From: an uncultured Streptococcus sp.
GTDB taxonomy: Bacteria; Bacillota; Bacilli; Lactobacillales; Streptococcaceae
DNA: 7,257 bases
Assembly (NCBI GenBank): GCA_902480035.1
Contig: CABSRC010000084.1
Coordinates: 1 to 7,257 of the forward strand
Reading direction: 5' to 3'
Part shown: positions 1-5,102 of the stretch, piece by piece
Layout: the number at the start of each line of letters is the position of its first letter
Position numbering within the stretch: the stretch's first letter is position 1
The notes under the pieces: model-generated
The model's input: the letters and a program-made list of their open reading frames with translations, nothing else
Told to the model about the DNA's origin: nothing
Database searches by the model: none
Made by a program: the position numbers and the translations under genes

Positions 1-6
1 GAATTG

Positions 7-35
7 TTGTCTAATTTATTCTTTTGGAGTATAAT
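7..35 (+). promoter_or_regulatory. Probable sigma-A promoter of the TetR-family gene
   Basis: A perfect -10 box TATAAT (30-35) lies 17 bases after a -35-like TTGTCT (7-12, four of six matches to TTGACA). Transcription would start near 42, leaving a leader of about 87 bases before the regulator's ATG at 129. That AT-rich leader holds a direct repeat that could be an operator. The assignment rests on sequence match only. Confidence 0.55.
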
Positions 36-54
36 GCTCTTTGTTAGTGTCGTG

Positions 55-83
55 AAATTATTTAACATATAAATTATTTTAAC
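55..83. repeat. Direct repeat upstream of the TetR gene, possible operator
   Basis: AAATTATTTAAC (55-66) recurs as AAATTATTTTAAC (71-83), 16 bases start to start, differing by one extra T. It lies in the untranslated leader of the TetR-family gene and overlaps a possible leftward promoter. TetR proteins usually bind dyads rather than direct repeats and the region is very AT-rich, so chance is a real alternative. Confidence 0.3.
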
Positions 84-88
84 GTCAA
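60..88 (-). promoter_or_regulatory. Possible divergent promoter facing left
   Basis: On the minus strand TTGACG (83-88, five of six matches) is followed 17 bases later by TTAAAT (60-65, four of six). Transcription would run leftward out of the window, so a divergent gene beyond the left edge is implied if it is real. Many TetR genes are divergent from the operon they control, but the -10 box is weak. Confidence 0.25.
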
Positions 89-128
89 ATAAATAAGAAT
101 AAATTTATACAACTACAGAAAGGAACAT

Positions 129-671
129 ATGGTACGCCAAAGACAAACAACAACCAAGTCAGACTTACGAAATGCGCTCTCAAAACTCCTCTTGCAACAA
201 CCTTTTGAAAGCATCACTATTCGACAATTAACTGAAACCGCTGGGATTAACCGCGGGACCTTCTACTTGCACTATGTCGATAAATACGACATGTTTGAGC
301 AAATGAAAATGGACATGATGCAAGAATTGGATAGCCTCTTCGTTGAAGGAAGCCCTGTCAAGGTAAACTTTCTCAATGTGTTAACCGCTATTAAAGAGAA
401 TTATGATTTTATTTACGCATTGTCACAATCCTGTTGCTCGGACTTCCGTAAATTGGTAAGAAGTTTTACCCTTCATGCACTAGACGATACTCCCCATGCG
501 AAAGAACACATTATTTCAGACTTTCAAGTTCCATACAAGTATGGGCTAGAAATTTTCATCGCTACGATTGAATCTGTGATTGTGACCTGGTTAGAATCCG
601 GTGCCAAGGAAGAGCCAATCGAAATCGGGACGATCATTCTCAGCGTCTGCGACTTTGCTAGCTGGAACTAA
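129..671 (+). CDS. TetR/AcrR-family transcriptional regulator
   Basis: A 180-residue protein of typical TetR length, expected to be a cytoplasmic dimeric DNA-binding protein, usually a repressor released by a small ligand. The N-terminal helix-turn-helix spans about residues 29-56 and includes the family pattern INRGTFYLHYVDKYDMF, close to the consensus G-(V/I)-x-x-x-T-x-Y-x-H-F. The remainder is a helical ligand-binding domain that I cannot tie to a known subfamily; it carries an adjacent cysteine pair (Cys102-Cys103). The ATG at 129 follows an AAAGGA ribosome site. The gene stands alone on the plus strand with its own promoter and terminator, convergent with tehB. Its target is not visible here: possibly its own promoter, or a divergent gene beyond the left edge. 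The region has lower GC than the genes to its right, so it may be an accessory insertion beside the conserved block. Confidence 0.88.
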   Translation: MVRQRQTTTKSDLRNALSKLLLQQPFESITIRQLTETAGINRGTFYLHYVDKYDMFEQMKMDMMQELDSLFVEGSPVKVNFLNVLTAIKENYDFIYALSQSCCSDFRKLVRSFTLHALDDTPHAKEHIISDFQVPYKYGLEIFIATIESVIVTWLESGAKEEPIEIGTIILSVCDFASWN

Positions 672-678
672 ATTCCCC

Positions 679-717
679 AACCTTTTCCTACCTTTATGGA
701 GAAGGTTTTTCTTTTTG
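679..717 (+). terminator. Rho-independent terminator of the TetR gene
   Basis: A ten-pair stem with one T-G pair, AACCTTTTCC (679-688) with GGAGAAGGTT (698-707), and a nine-base loop, is followed by a T-rich tail (TTTTCTTTTT region, 706-717). It begins eight bases after the regulator's stop codon. Confidence 0.82.
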
Positions 718-766
718 GCAAATGAACAACATATAGATCACCTTGTTCAACTTGTTTGTAGAAAGC

Positions 767-797
767 AAAAAAGCAGGACGCTAGGATCCTGCTTTTT
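767..797. terminator. Bidirectional terminator between tetR and tehB
   Basis: The stem GCAGGA (773-778) / TCCTGC (787-792) has an eight-base loop and is flanked by an A tract (767-772) and a T tract (793-797), so it reads as a terminator on both strands. It starts just past the tehB stop codon (800-802) and blocks read-through between the two convergent genes. On the plus strand it is a second terminator behind the one at 679-717. Confidence 0.82.
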
Positions 798-799
798 CT

Positions 800-1660
800 C
801 TATTTTTTCTTTGCCAACATGGTTGCAAATCGAAGTTGAATCCGATGGCCATTCTCATCTCGACGATGGAGATGGCCGGGATTTTCATTGTACTTGACCA
901 ATTCCCAATCCTTGTAATACTCCGCCAATTCTCCTTCTTTAAAGGTGAACGAGAAGGGCATCTGGCAGGGATAATCTTCTGTATCCATGGCACAGACAAT
1001 AAGATTGTAGCCACCTGGATTGGTATGCTCTTGCATATTGCGGATAATCGCTGGAATTCGATCAGCCTCTAAAAACATGAGGACCACAGTTGACACGATG
1101 AAATCATAGTTTTGGGTAAGAGCTGCAGCATTAATATCATAAAGGCCCACTGGCATGTCCAGATCTTCCTCAGCGACAATACTTTGTAAGATCTCAAGTG
1201 CCAGCTCATTTTGATCCACCGCTGTTACGTCAAAGCCATGTTGGGCCAAAAAGAGGGCGTTGCGTCCTTGCCCGCATCCTAGATCCAGTGCCTTTCCAGC
1301 GGGGACAATTCCCACTGCTTCTAGCACTTCTGAATGGACAGGGTTGGTGTTGTATTTTTTGGGGAAATAGTCTTTTGGCTCACAGTAAAATTCCAAGTAC
1401 CACTCCACATCGTCAGTCGCTGCTTCCACAAGGTGCCAGGCCTGGGGTTCGGCCATGGGGTTTTCTGCTCCTGCTTCAAAGAGGTGGCTCGCGATTTCTT
1501 CCCCCTCTTCGGTCAATTCAATAAATCGTAACTGACCTTTTAAAACAGTAATCTTTCCCCAGGTTCCTACCTTGGTATTGTGCTTTCTTTGAAGAGCTTC
1601 TGGCATGGTATCCTTGGTCCAGATAGGCATGCGCTTGTAAGCGATCAATTTTTGTGTCAT
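800..1660 (-). CDS. tehB: TehB, SAM-dependent tellurite methyltransferase with N-terminal TehA-like domain
   Basis: A 286-residue cytoplasmic protein in two parts. Residues about 1-85 (RMPIWTKDTMPEALQRKHNT onward) form the small beta-rich, cupin-like domain found in the long form of TehB. From about residue 100 there is a class I methyltransferase fold: SAM-binding motif I LDLGCGQGRN (125-134), the acidic residue closing strand 2 (DVTAVDQ, about Asp149), and a later NPGGYNLIV strand. TehB proteins use S-adenosylmethionine to methylate tellurite and related oxyanions to volatile forms; the natural role in streptococci may be broader stress defence. The ATG at 1660 has an AAAGGAG site seven bases upstream. 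The gene has its own promoter at 1691-1719 and ends at the bidirectional terminator. The same gene follows smpB in pneumococcus as I recall it. Family assignment is firm; the physiological substrate is inferred. Confidence 0.88.
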   Translation of the reverse strand: MTQKLIAYKRMPIWTKDTMPEALQRKHNTKVGTWGKITVLKGQLRFIELTEEGEEIASHLFEAGAENPMAEPQAWHLVEAATDDVEWYLEFYCEPKDYFPKKYNTNPVHSEVLEAVGIVPAGKALDLGCGQGRNALFLAQHGFDVTAVDQNELALEILQSIVAEEDLDMPVGLYDINAAALTQNYDFIVSTVVLMFLEADRIPAIIRNMQEHTNPGGYNLIVCAMDTEDYPCQMPFSFTFKEGELAEYYKDWELVKYNENPGHLHRRDENGHRIQLRFATMLAKKK

Positions 1661-1690
1661 GCTGCTTCTCCTTTTTCTTTCACTACCCTT

Positions 1691-1719
1691 ATCATACAGA
1701 AAAAAGCCCCTTTTTACAA
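1691..1719 (-). promoter_or_regulatory. Probable promoter of tehB
   Basis: On the minus strand TTGTAA (1714-1719, four of six) is followed after exactly 17 bases by TATGAT (1691-1696, five of six). The start would be near 1684, giving a leader of about two dozen bases that holds the AAAGGAG ribosome site. The -35 box lies in the loop of the hairpin at 1700-1733 and the hairpin's T tract fills much of the spacer. Confidence 0.6.
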
Positions 1720-1733
1720 GTTAGAAAAAGGAG
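1700..1733 (-). terminator. Second terminator-like hairpin downstream of smpB
   Basis: On the minus strand CTCCTTTTT (1725-1733) pairs with AAAAAGGGG (1707-1715), including one T-G pair, around a nine-base loop. A C and then six T residues follow (1700-1706). It would back up the first smpB terminator. The stem is mostly A-T, and the same bases carry the tehB promoter, so a dedicated terminator role is uncertain. Confidence 0.45.
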
Positions 1734-1745
1734 AGCCCATCTCTA

Positions 1746-1789
1746 AGAAAAAAGACAGATCTGAAACAAGTTTCAAAACTGCCTTTTTC
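1746..1789 (-). terminator. Rho-independent terminator of smpB
   Basis: Immediately after the smpB stop, the minus strand carries AGGCAG (1779-1784) pairing with CTGTCT (1753-1758, one G-T pair), with an inner GAAAC/GTTTC dyad (1763-1774). Flanking A and T tracts extend the stem and give a TTTTTTCTT tail. The T run on the plus strand would let it work in both directions, but no plus-strand gene ends here. Confidence 0.7.
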
Positions 1790-1790
1790 T

Positions 1791-2258
1791 TTAACGTGTA
1801 TTGTATTGTTTCATGACCCGCGCGATGTCCCGGTTTTGTTCCCGACGCTTGATGGATTCACGCTTGTCATAATCATGTTTCCCTTTAGCGAGCCCCAAAA
1901 GCAATTTAGCATAGCCATCCTTGAGATAGACCTTCAAAGGCACCAAGGTCATTCCGGTCCCTTTGGTGTCTTGGTCCAGCTTTTGGATTTGCTTTTTATG
2001 AAGCAGGAGCTTGCGACGACGGTCTGGATCTTGATTCCAGATATTGCCTTCCTCGTAAGGGGCAATGTGGACATTGCTAAGCCAAACTTCGCCATTTTTC
2101 ACTTGCGCAAAGCCATCTTTCAAGTTAATGCGTGCTGCACGGACACTTTTGATCTCTGTCCCCGTCAGCACCATCCCTGCTTCAATCGTATCCACGATGG
2201 TGTAGTCATGTCTCGCCTTTTTATTTTGCGCGACTACCTTTCCTTCGCCCTTTGCCAT
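1791..2258 (-). CDS. smpB: SmpB, tmRNA-binding protein of trans-translation
   Basis: A 155-residue protein, full length for the family. It binds the tRNA-like part of tmRNA (SsrA) and delivers it to ribosomes stalled on mRNAs lacking a stop codon, so the nascent chain is tagged and the ribosome freed. Family landmarks are in order: NKKARHDYTI near the N-terminus, GTEIKSVR (about 33-40), the DPDRRRKLLLHKKQI block (about 77-91), and the basic C-terminal tail GKHDYDKRESIKRRE that enters the empty mRNA channel. The ATG at 2258 lies inside the end of rnr, overlapping by 38 bases in another frame, with an AAAGGAG site six bases before it. The overlap suggests cotranscription and coupled translation with RNase R, which works in the same rescue pathway. 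tmRNA itself is not in this window. Confidence 0.97.
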   Translation of the reverse strand: MAKGEGKVVAQNKKARHDYTIVDTIEAGMVLTGTEIKSVRAARINLKDGFAQVKNGEVWLSNVHIAPYEEGNIWNQDPDRRRKLLLHKKQIQKLDQDTKGTGMTLVPLKVYLKDGYAKLLLGLAKGKHDYDKRESIKRREQNRDIARVMKQYNTR

Positions 2259-4581
2259 GTTTGGCTCCTTTCTTTGCTACTTCCTTGTAAAATGGTTTCT
2301 TCCCTTTTTTCTTTTTGGATTTAGAGGAAGAATCTTTCCGCTTGTCATCTTTTCTAGCGGTTGATCCCTTAGAAACTTTTTTATCCTTGCGTCTGCGATC
2401 CCGGCGATTGCCATCTCGGTCACGTCCTTTAGCCTTGAGGCCTTTTTCGACGACATCCCATTCACTTGGAATATAAGAGAAATCAATCTCTCCTGTCATC
2501 TTGTCAGCTCTTTCTACCTTGATCCGAATTTGCTGACCGACACGGAAGGTCACTCCTGATTTTTCTCCGCGAAGGGTTAGATCACGTTCGTTAAAATGGT
2601 AGAATTCAGGGAGATTGGTAATATGGATCAAGCCTTCAACCGTATTTGGTAACTCCACAAAGAGGCCAAATTTCACCACACTGGAAACCACAGCATCGTA
2701 CTCTTCTCCAACATAGTCTTCCATGTATTCAGCCTTCTTCATGGCTTCTACTTCACGCTCCGCATCAATAGCCCGGCGTTCCCGACTAGAGGATTGGCTG
2801 GCAATGTCTGGAAGGACTTGTTCAAAGTGCTCTGCCACTTCTTGGGATTTGCCGTATTCGCGCACCATTCGATGAACCATCAGGTCCGGATAACGACGAA
2901 TGGGACTGGTAAAGTGGGTATAATACTCAGCAGCAAGCCCATAGTGGCCATGGTTATGCTCTGAGTAGCGAGCCTGCTGCATCGAGCGCAACAACATCAT
3001 CGAAAGGACATCTGCATAGGGTTCCCCTTCGACCTTGCGCATAATTTCTTGCAGGGCTTCTTGGCTCATCTCACTAGCCGTTCCGTAGATTTGGATTCCA
3101 AAACTGGAGGCATAATCGATAAACTTCTGTACTTTTTCTGCCTTTGGATCTTCATGGATCCGGTAGATGAACGGCAGTTCTAGTCGTGTAAAGTGCTCCG
3201 CCACTGTTTCATTGGCAATCAGCATAAAGGACTCAATCATCCGTTCGGCAATTCCTCTTTGACGAAGGACGATATCGACCGGTTTTCCTTCTTTATTGAC
3301 CAGGATTTTAGCCTCATTGGTATCAAAATTAAGGGCGCCGCGACGAATCCGCATGCTTTCTAGAATGCCATGCAAGGTGGCCATTTGATGAATACTTGGG
3401 ACAATTTTCTTAAAGGTTTGAGCCTTTTCTTCGTCGCCCGCTAAGATATCATTGACGTCGCTATATGTCATTCGGAAGGTTGTATTGATCACTGTTTGGG
3501 TAATGGTATGCTTGACGACCTTGCCATGAGGATCGATCTCCATGATGGCAGACTGGGTCAGGCGGTCCACATTCGGATTTAAAGAACAGATCCCATTGGA
3601 GAGACGCTCTGGCAACATGGGTACTACTCGGTCGGTCACATAGACAGAAGTCGCCCGATTTAGAGCTTCCTTGTCGAGTGCTGAACCTTCTGTAACATAA
3701 TAAGAAACATCTGCGATGTGAACACCCAGCTCAAAGTTGCCGTTCTTGAGTAGCTTGATATGGACCGCATCGTCCAAGTCTTTGGCATCTGCCCCGTCGA
3801 TCGTAAAGGTGATCTCCTCTCGCAGATCCAAGCGTCCCTCTAAATCCTTTTTAGACGGTGCATCTGGAACATTCTCAGCCTCTTTCAGCACTTCTTCTGG
3901 AAATTCTGAAACGATGTCCATGGATTCTAACACTTCCAAGACATCGATTCCTGGATCTGTTACATGACCGACCACATCCCGCACAGTCGCCACAAAATAA
4001 TTGTGCTTGCGGCTCGGGTATTGATCAATTTCGACCTTGAGGATTTCGGTCCCTTCCAATTGGATGGCTGGCTTCTTCACATAGATCAGCTGGCTGATCT
4101 TTTGATTTTTCGAACGAATGTAGCCGGCATATTTAGGCTTTTCCTCATCCAGAACGATTTGTCCAACTACCGTTTTGATGCTATGCTCCAAGATATCAAT
4201 AATCTTAGCTTCTGCTGCCGTTCCCTTGTTTCGGTCTGCTACCTTGGTAATGACGATCTCAACGGTGTCCCCATCGATGGCGTGGTTGACATCATTTCGG
4301 CCAACAAAGAGGTCCTCTTCTTCGCCTTCTAAACTGACAAAACCAAAGCCATTCTTATGGGCATGAAAGATCCCCTTGAGCGTAATGGCTTGGGCCTTCT
4401 TTTGAGCCAAACGAAGAGAGCCATCATCCTCGAATTTCAACTCATGACGTCGTTCCATCAGAGAGATGGTTTTGACCAAGTCACGGAAATCCTTAGACCC
4501 TTCTTTTCCTAGAGCTGCTGCCAGATCATTGATCTGGGCTTTGTCATGCTCTTGTAAATATTCTTTAATACTTGTTTTCAT
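2221..4581 (-). CDS. rnr: Ribonuclease R (RNB family 3'-5' exoribonuclease)
   Basis: A 786-residue processive 3'-5' exoribonuclease that degrades structured RNA, rRNA fragments and nonstop mRNAs released by trans-translation. Domains in order: winged-helix region (about 1-65), cold-shock/OB domains (about 68-230), RNB catalytic domain (about 250-580), S1 RNA-binding domain (about 622-703) and a long basic tail (715-786, about half Lys/Arg). The active-site motif is intact: Asp262, Asp268, Asp270 and Asp271 within IDGADAKDLDDA, matching the metal-binding aspartates of E. coli RNase R, plus the RNB signature HFTSPIRRYPDL (556-567). The start is fixed by similarity to the streptococcal N-terminus and by an in-frame TAA just upstream; its ribosome site is oddly far away (see 4579-4609). 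The 3' end overlaps smpB by 38 bases. Older literature calls the gene vacB. I found no strong promoter of its own, so it may partly depend on read-through past the secG terminator. Confidence 0.97.
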   Translation of the reverse strand: MKTSIKEYLQEHDKAQINDLAAALGKEGSKDFRDLVKTISLMERRHELKFEDDGSLRLAQKKAQAITLKGIFHAHKNGFGFVSLEGEEEDLFVGRNDVNHAIDGDTVEIVITKVADRNKGTAAEAKIIDILEHSIKTVVGQIVLDEEKPKYAGYIRSKNQKISQLIYVKKPAIQLEGTEILKVEIDQYPSRKHNYFVATVRDVVGHVTDPGIDVLEVLESMDIVSEFPEEVLKEAENVPDAPSKKDLEGRLDLREEITFTIDGADAKDLDDAVHIKLLKNGNFELGVHIADVSYYVTEGSALDKEALNRATSVYVTDRVVPMLPERLSNGICSLNPNVDRLTQSAIMEIDPHGKVVKHTITQTVINTTFRMTYSDVNDILAGDEEKAQTFKKIVPSIHQMATLHGILESMRIRRGALNFDTNEAKILVNKEGKPVDIVLRQRGIAERMIESFMLIANETVAEHFTRLELPFIYRIHEDPKAEKVQKFIDYASSFGIQIYGTASEMSQEALQEIMRKVEGEPYADVLSMMLLRSMQQARYSEHNHGHYGLAAEYYTHFTSPIRRYPDLMVHRMVREYGKSQEVAEHFEQVLPDIASQSSSRERRAIDAEREVEAMKKAEYMEDYVGEEYDAVVSSVVKFGLFVELPNTVEGLIHITNLPEFYHFNERDLTLRGEKSGVTFRVGQQIRIKVERADKMTGEIDFSYIPSEWDVVEKGLKAKGRDRDGNRRDRRRKDKKVSKGSTARKDDKRKDSSSKSKKKKGKKPFYKEVAKKGAKHGKGRRKGSRAK

Positions 4582-4609
4582 TGATTTATTTGCTGGTTAT
4601 CCAGCCTCC
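4579..4609 (-). promoter_or_regulatory. rnr ribosome binding site with a hairpin between SD and start
   Basis: The only strong Shine-Dalgarno sequence before rnr is AAAGGAGG, whose GGAGG core is at 4605-4609. The ATG begins at 4581, leaving 23 bases between, against the usual 5 to 10. That spacer holds a perfect dyad, CTGG (4601-4604), loop ATAA, CCAG (4593-4596), extendable by a G-C pair that uses the last G of the SD. Folding it leaves about 11 unpaired bases. No ATG, GTG or TTG stands at the normal distance from the SD, and an in-frame TAA precludes a longer protein. The motif is visible; its function is inference. Confidence 0.55.
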
Positions 4610-4639
4610 TTTTTTCTATCTACTTGTGTCTTTGTTTTG

Positions 4640-4676
4640 CAAAATAAAAATAGGCAAAGACATTGTCTGAGCCTAT
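4640..4676 (-). terminator. Rho-independent terminator of secG
   Basis: On the minus strand ATAGGC (4671-4676) pairs with GCCTAT (4650-4655). Inside, beyond a small internal mismatch, AGAC (4665-4668) pairs with GTCT (4658-4661) around a three-base loop. A TTTTTATTTT tail follows (4640-4649). The stem starts one base after the secG stop codon. It separates secG from rnr, perhaps incompletely because rnr lacks an obvious promoter. Confidence 0.75.
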
Positions 4677-4677
4677 C

Positions 4678-4911
4678 TTATCTACTAGAAAGTACCATTA
4701 AGATCATCGCGATCAATAACCAAAAGAAGATCATAATAGCTGTTAAACGCTGCATCACGGCTTCAAACCCGCGCGCTTTTGAACGTTCAAACAAGTCATT
4801 TGAGCTTGCGTCAAAGACGTTGCTCGATTGGTTTTTTGTTGGTTGCATAAAAATTGCGATAATAATCAATACTGATAATACTAGTAAAATAGTTGTTAAT
4901 GCTCCGCTCAT
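4678..4911 (-). CDS. secG: SecG, preprotein translocase subunit
   Basis: A 77-residue membrane protein, the small accessory subunit of the SecYEG channel that helps SecA-driven export. Two transmembrane helices are clear: about residues 4-22 (LTTILLVLSVLIIIAIFM) and 56-74 (LTAIMIFFWLLIAMILMVL). They are joined by the conserved cytoplasmic loop with QPTKNQSSNVFD and DLFERSKARGFE, typical of streptococcal SecG. I chose the ATG at 4911 because AAGGAG lies eight bases before it. An in-frame TTG two codons upstream (4917) sits only two bases from that site, too close to be used. A good promoter lies just upstream and a hairpin terminator directly after the stop, so it may be made as a short transcript besides read-through from rpmG. 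Confidence 0.95.
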   Translation of the reverse strand: MSGALTTILLVLSVLIIIAIFMQPTKNQSSNVFDASSNDLFERSKARGFEAVMQRLTAIMIFFWLLIAMILMVLSSR

Positions 4912-4937
4912 ATTCAAAACTCCTTAAAATCCTCACT

Positions 4938-4966
4938 ATTATACCATGAAAATCATTTTGATTCAA
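4938..4966 (-). promoter_or_regulatory. Extended -10 promoter driving secG
   Basis: On the minus strand TTGAAT (4961-4966, four of six) is followed after 17 bases by a perfect TATAAT (4938-4943) preceded by TGG, that is an extended -10. The start would be near 4931, about 20 bases before the secG ATG. The -35 box overlaps the last codons of rpmG. This is the best promoter in the window. Confidence 0.75.
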
Positions 4967-5102
4967 TATGTAAGGTTACTTTTCTTTCCTTGGGACAATA
5001 CTTCAAGACCTCGATCTTTTCAGGATGGGTTTTGGTATTTTTACTGGTCAAATAATTCTGACTCCCACAGCTTGTGCAGGTCAATTGAACTTTAATTCGC
5101 AC
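4953..5102 (-). CDS. rpmG: 50S ribosomal protein L33
   Basis: A 49-residue basic protein of the large ribosomal subunit, starting MRIKVQLTCTSCGSQNYLT and ending LHIESK. Length and pattern (TCTSCGSQNY, TSKNTKTHPEKIEVLKYCPK) are those of L33. It begins with GTG at 5102, inside the last codons of the transporter gene (overlap 5092-5102, different frame), with only a weak upstream ribosome site (GAGAG). Translation is therefore probably coupled to the upstream gene. The first zinc-ribbon pair Cys9/Cys12 is present, but the second is reduced to Cys36, with Glu39 where the fourth cysteine would be. Streptococci usually carry several rpmG copies; the form here resembles the pneumococcal copy next to pmrA as I recall it. 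Stop at 4953, 41 bases before secG. Confidence 0.93.
   Translation of the reverse strand: MRIKVQLTCTSCGSQNYLTSKNTKTHPEKIEVLKYCPKERKVTLHIESK

Noticed and set aside
723..749. Inverted repeat TGAACAA / TTGTTCA between the two left-end terminators
   Set aside because: Seven-base arms with a 13-base gap in AT-rich DNA, no T tract and no gene start nearby; probably chance or a remnant, so no role assigned.
601..897. Plus-strand open frame crossing the end of the TetR gene and the terminators
   Set aside because: It runs through two strong terminator hairpins and into tehB antisense, with low-complexity, unfamiliar sequence.
3964..4332. Plus-strand open frame inside rnr, and others opposite tehB (1198-1524), smpB (1806-2324), secG/rnr (4466-4927) and mutM (6898-7131)
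   Set aside because: Each is antisense to a conserved gene, shows no recognisable domain, and lacks a convincing ribosome site; they are by-products of the coding strand.
4909..4917. TTG at 4917 as the secG start
   Set aside because: It lies only two bases from the AAGGAG site, while the ATG at 4911 is at the ideal eight bases and gives the usual SecG N-terminus.
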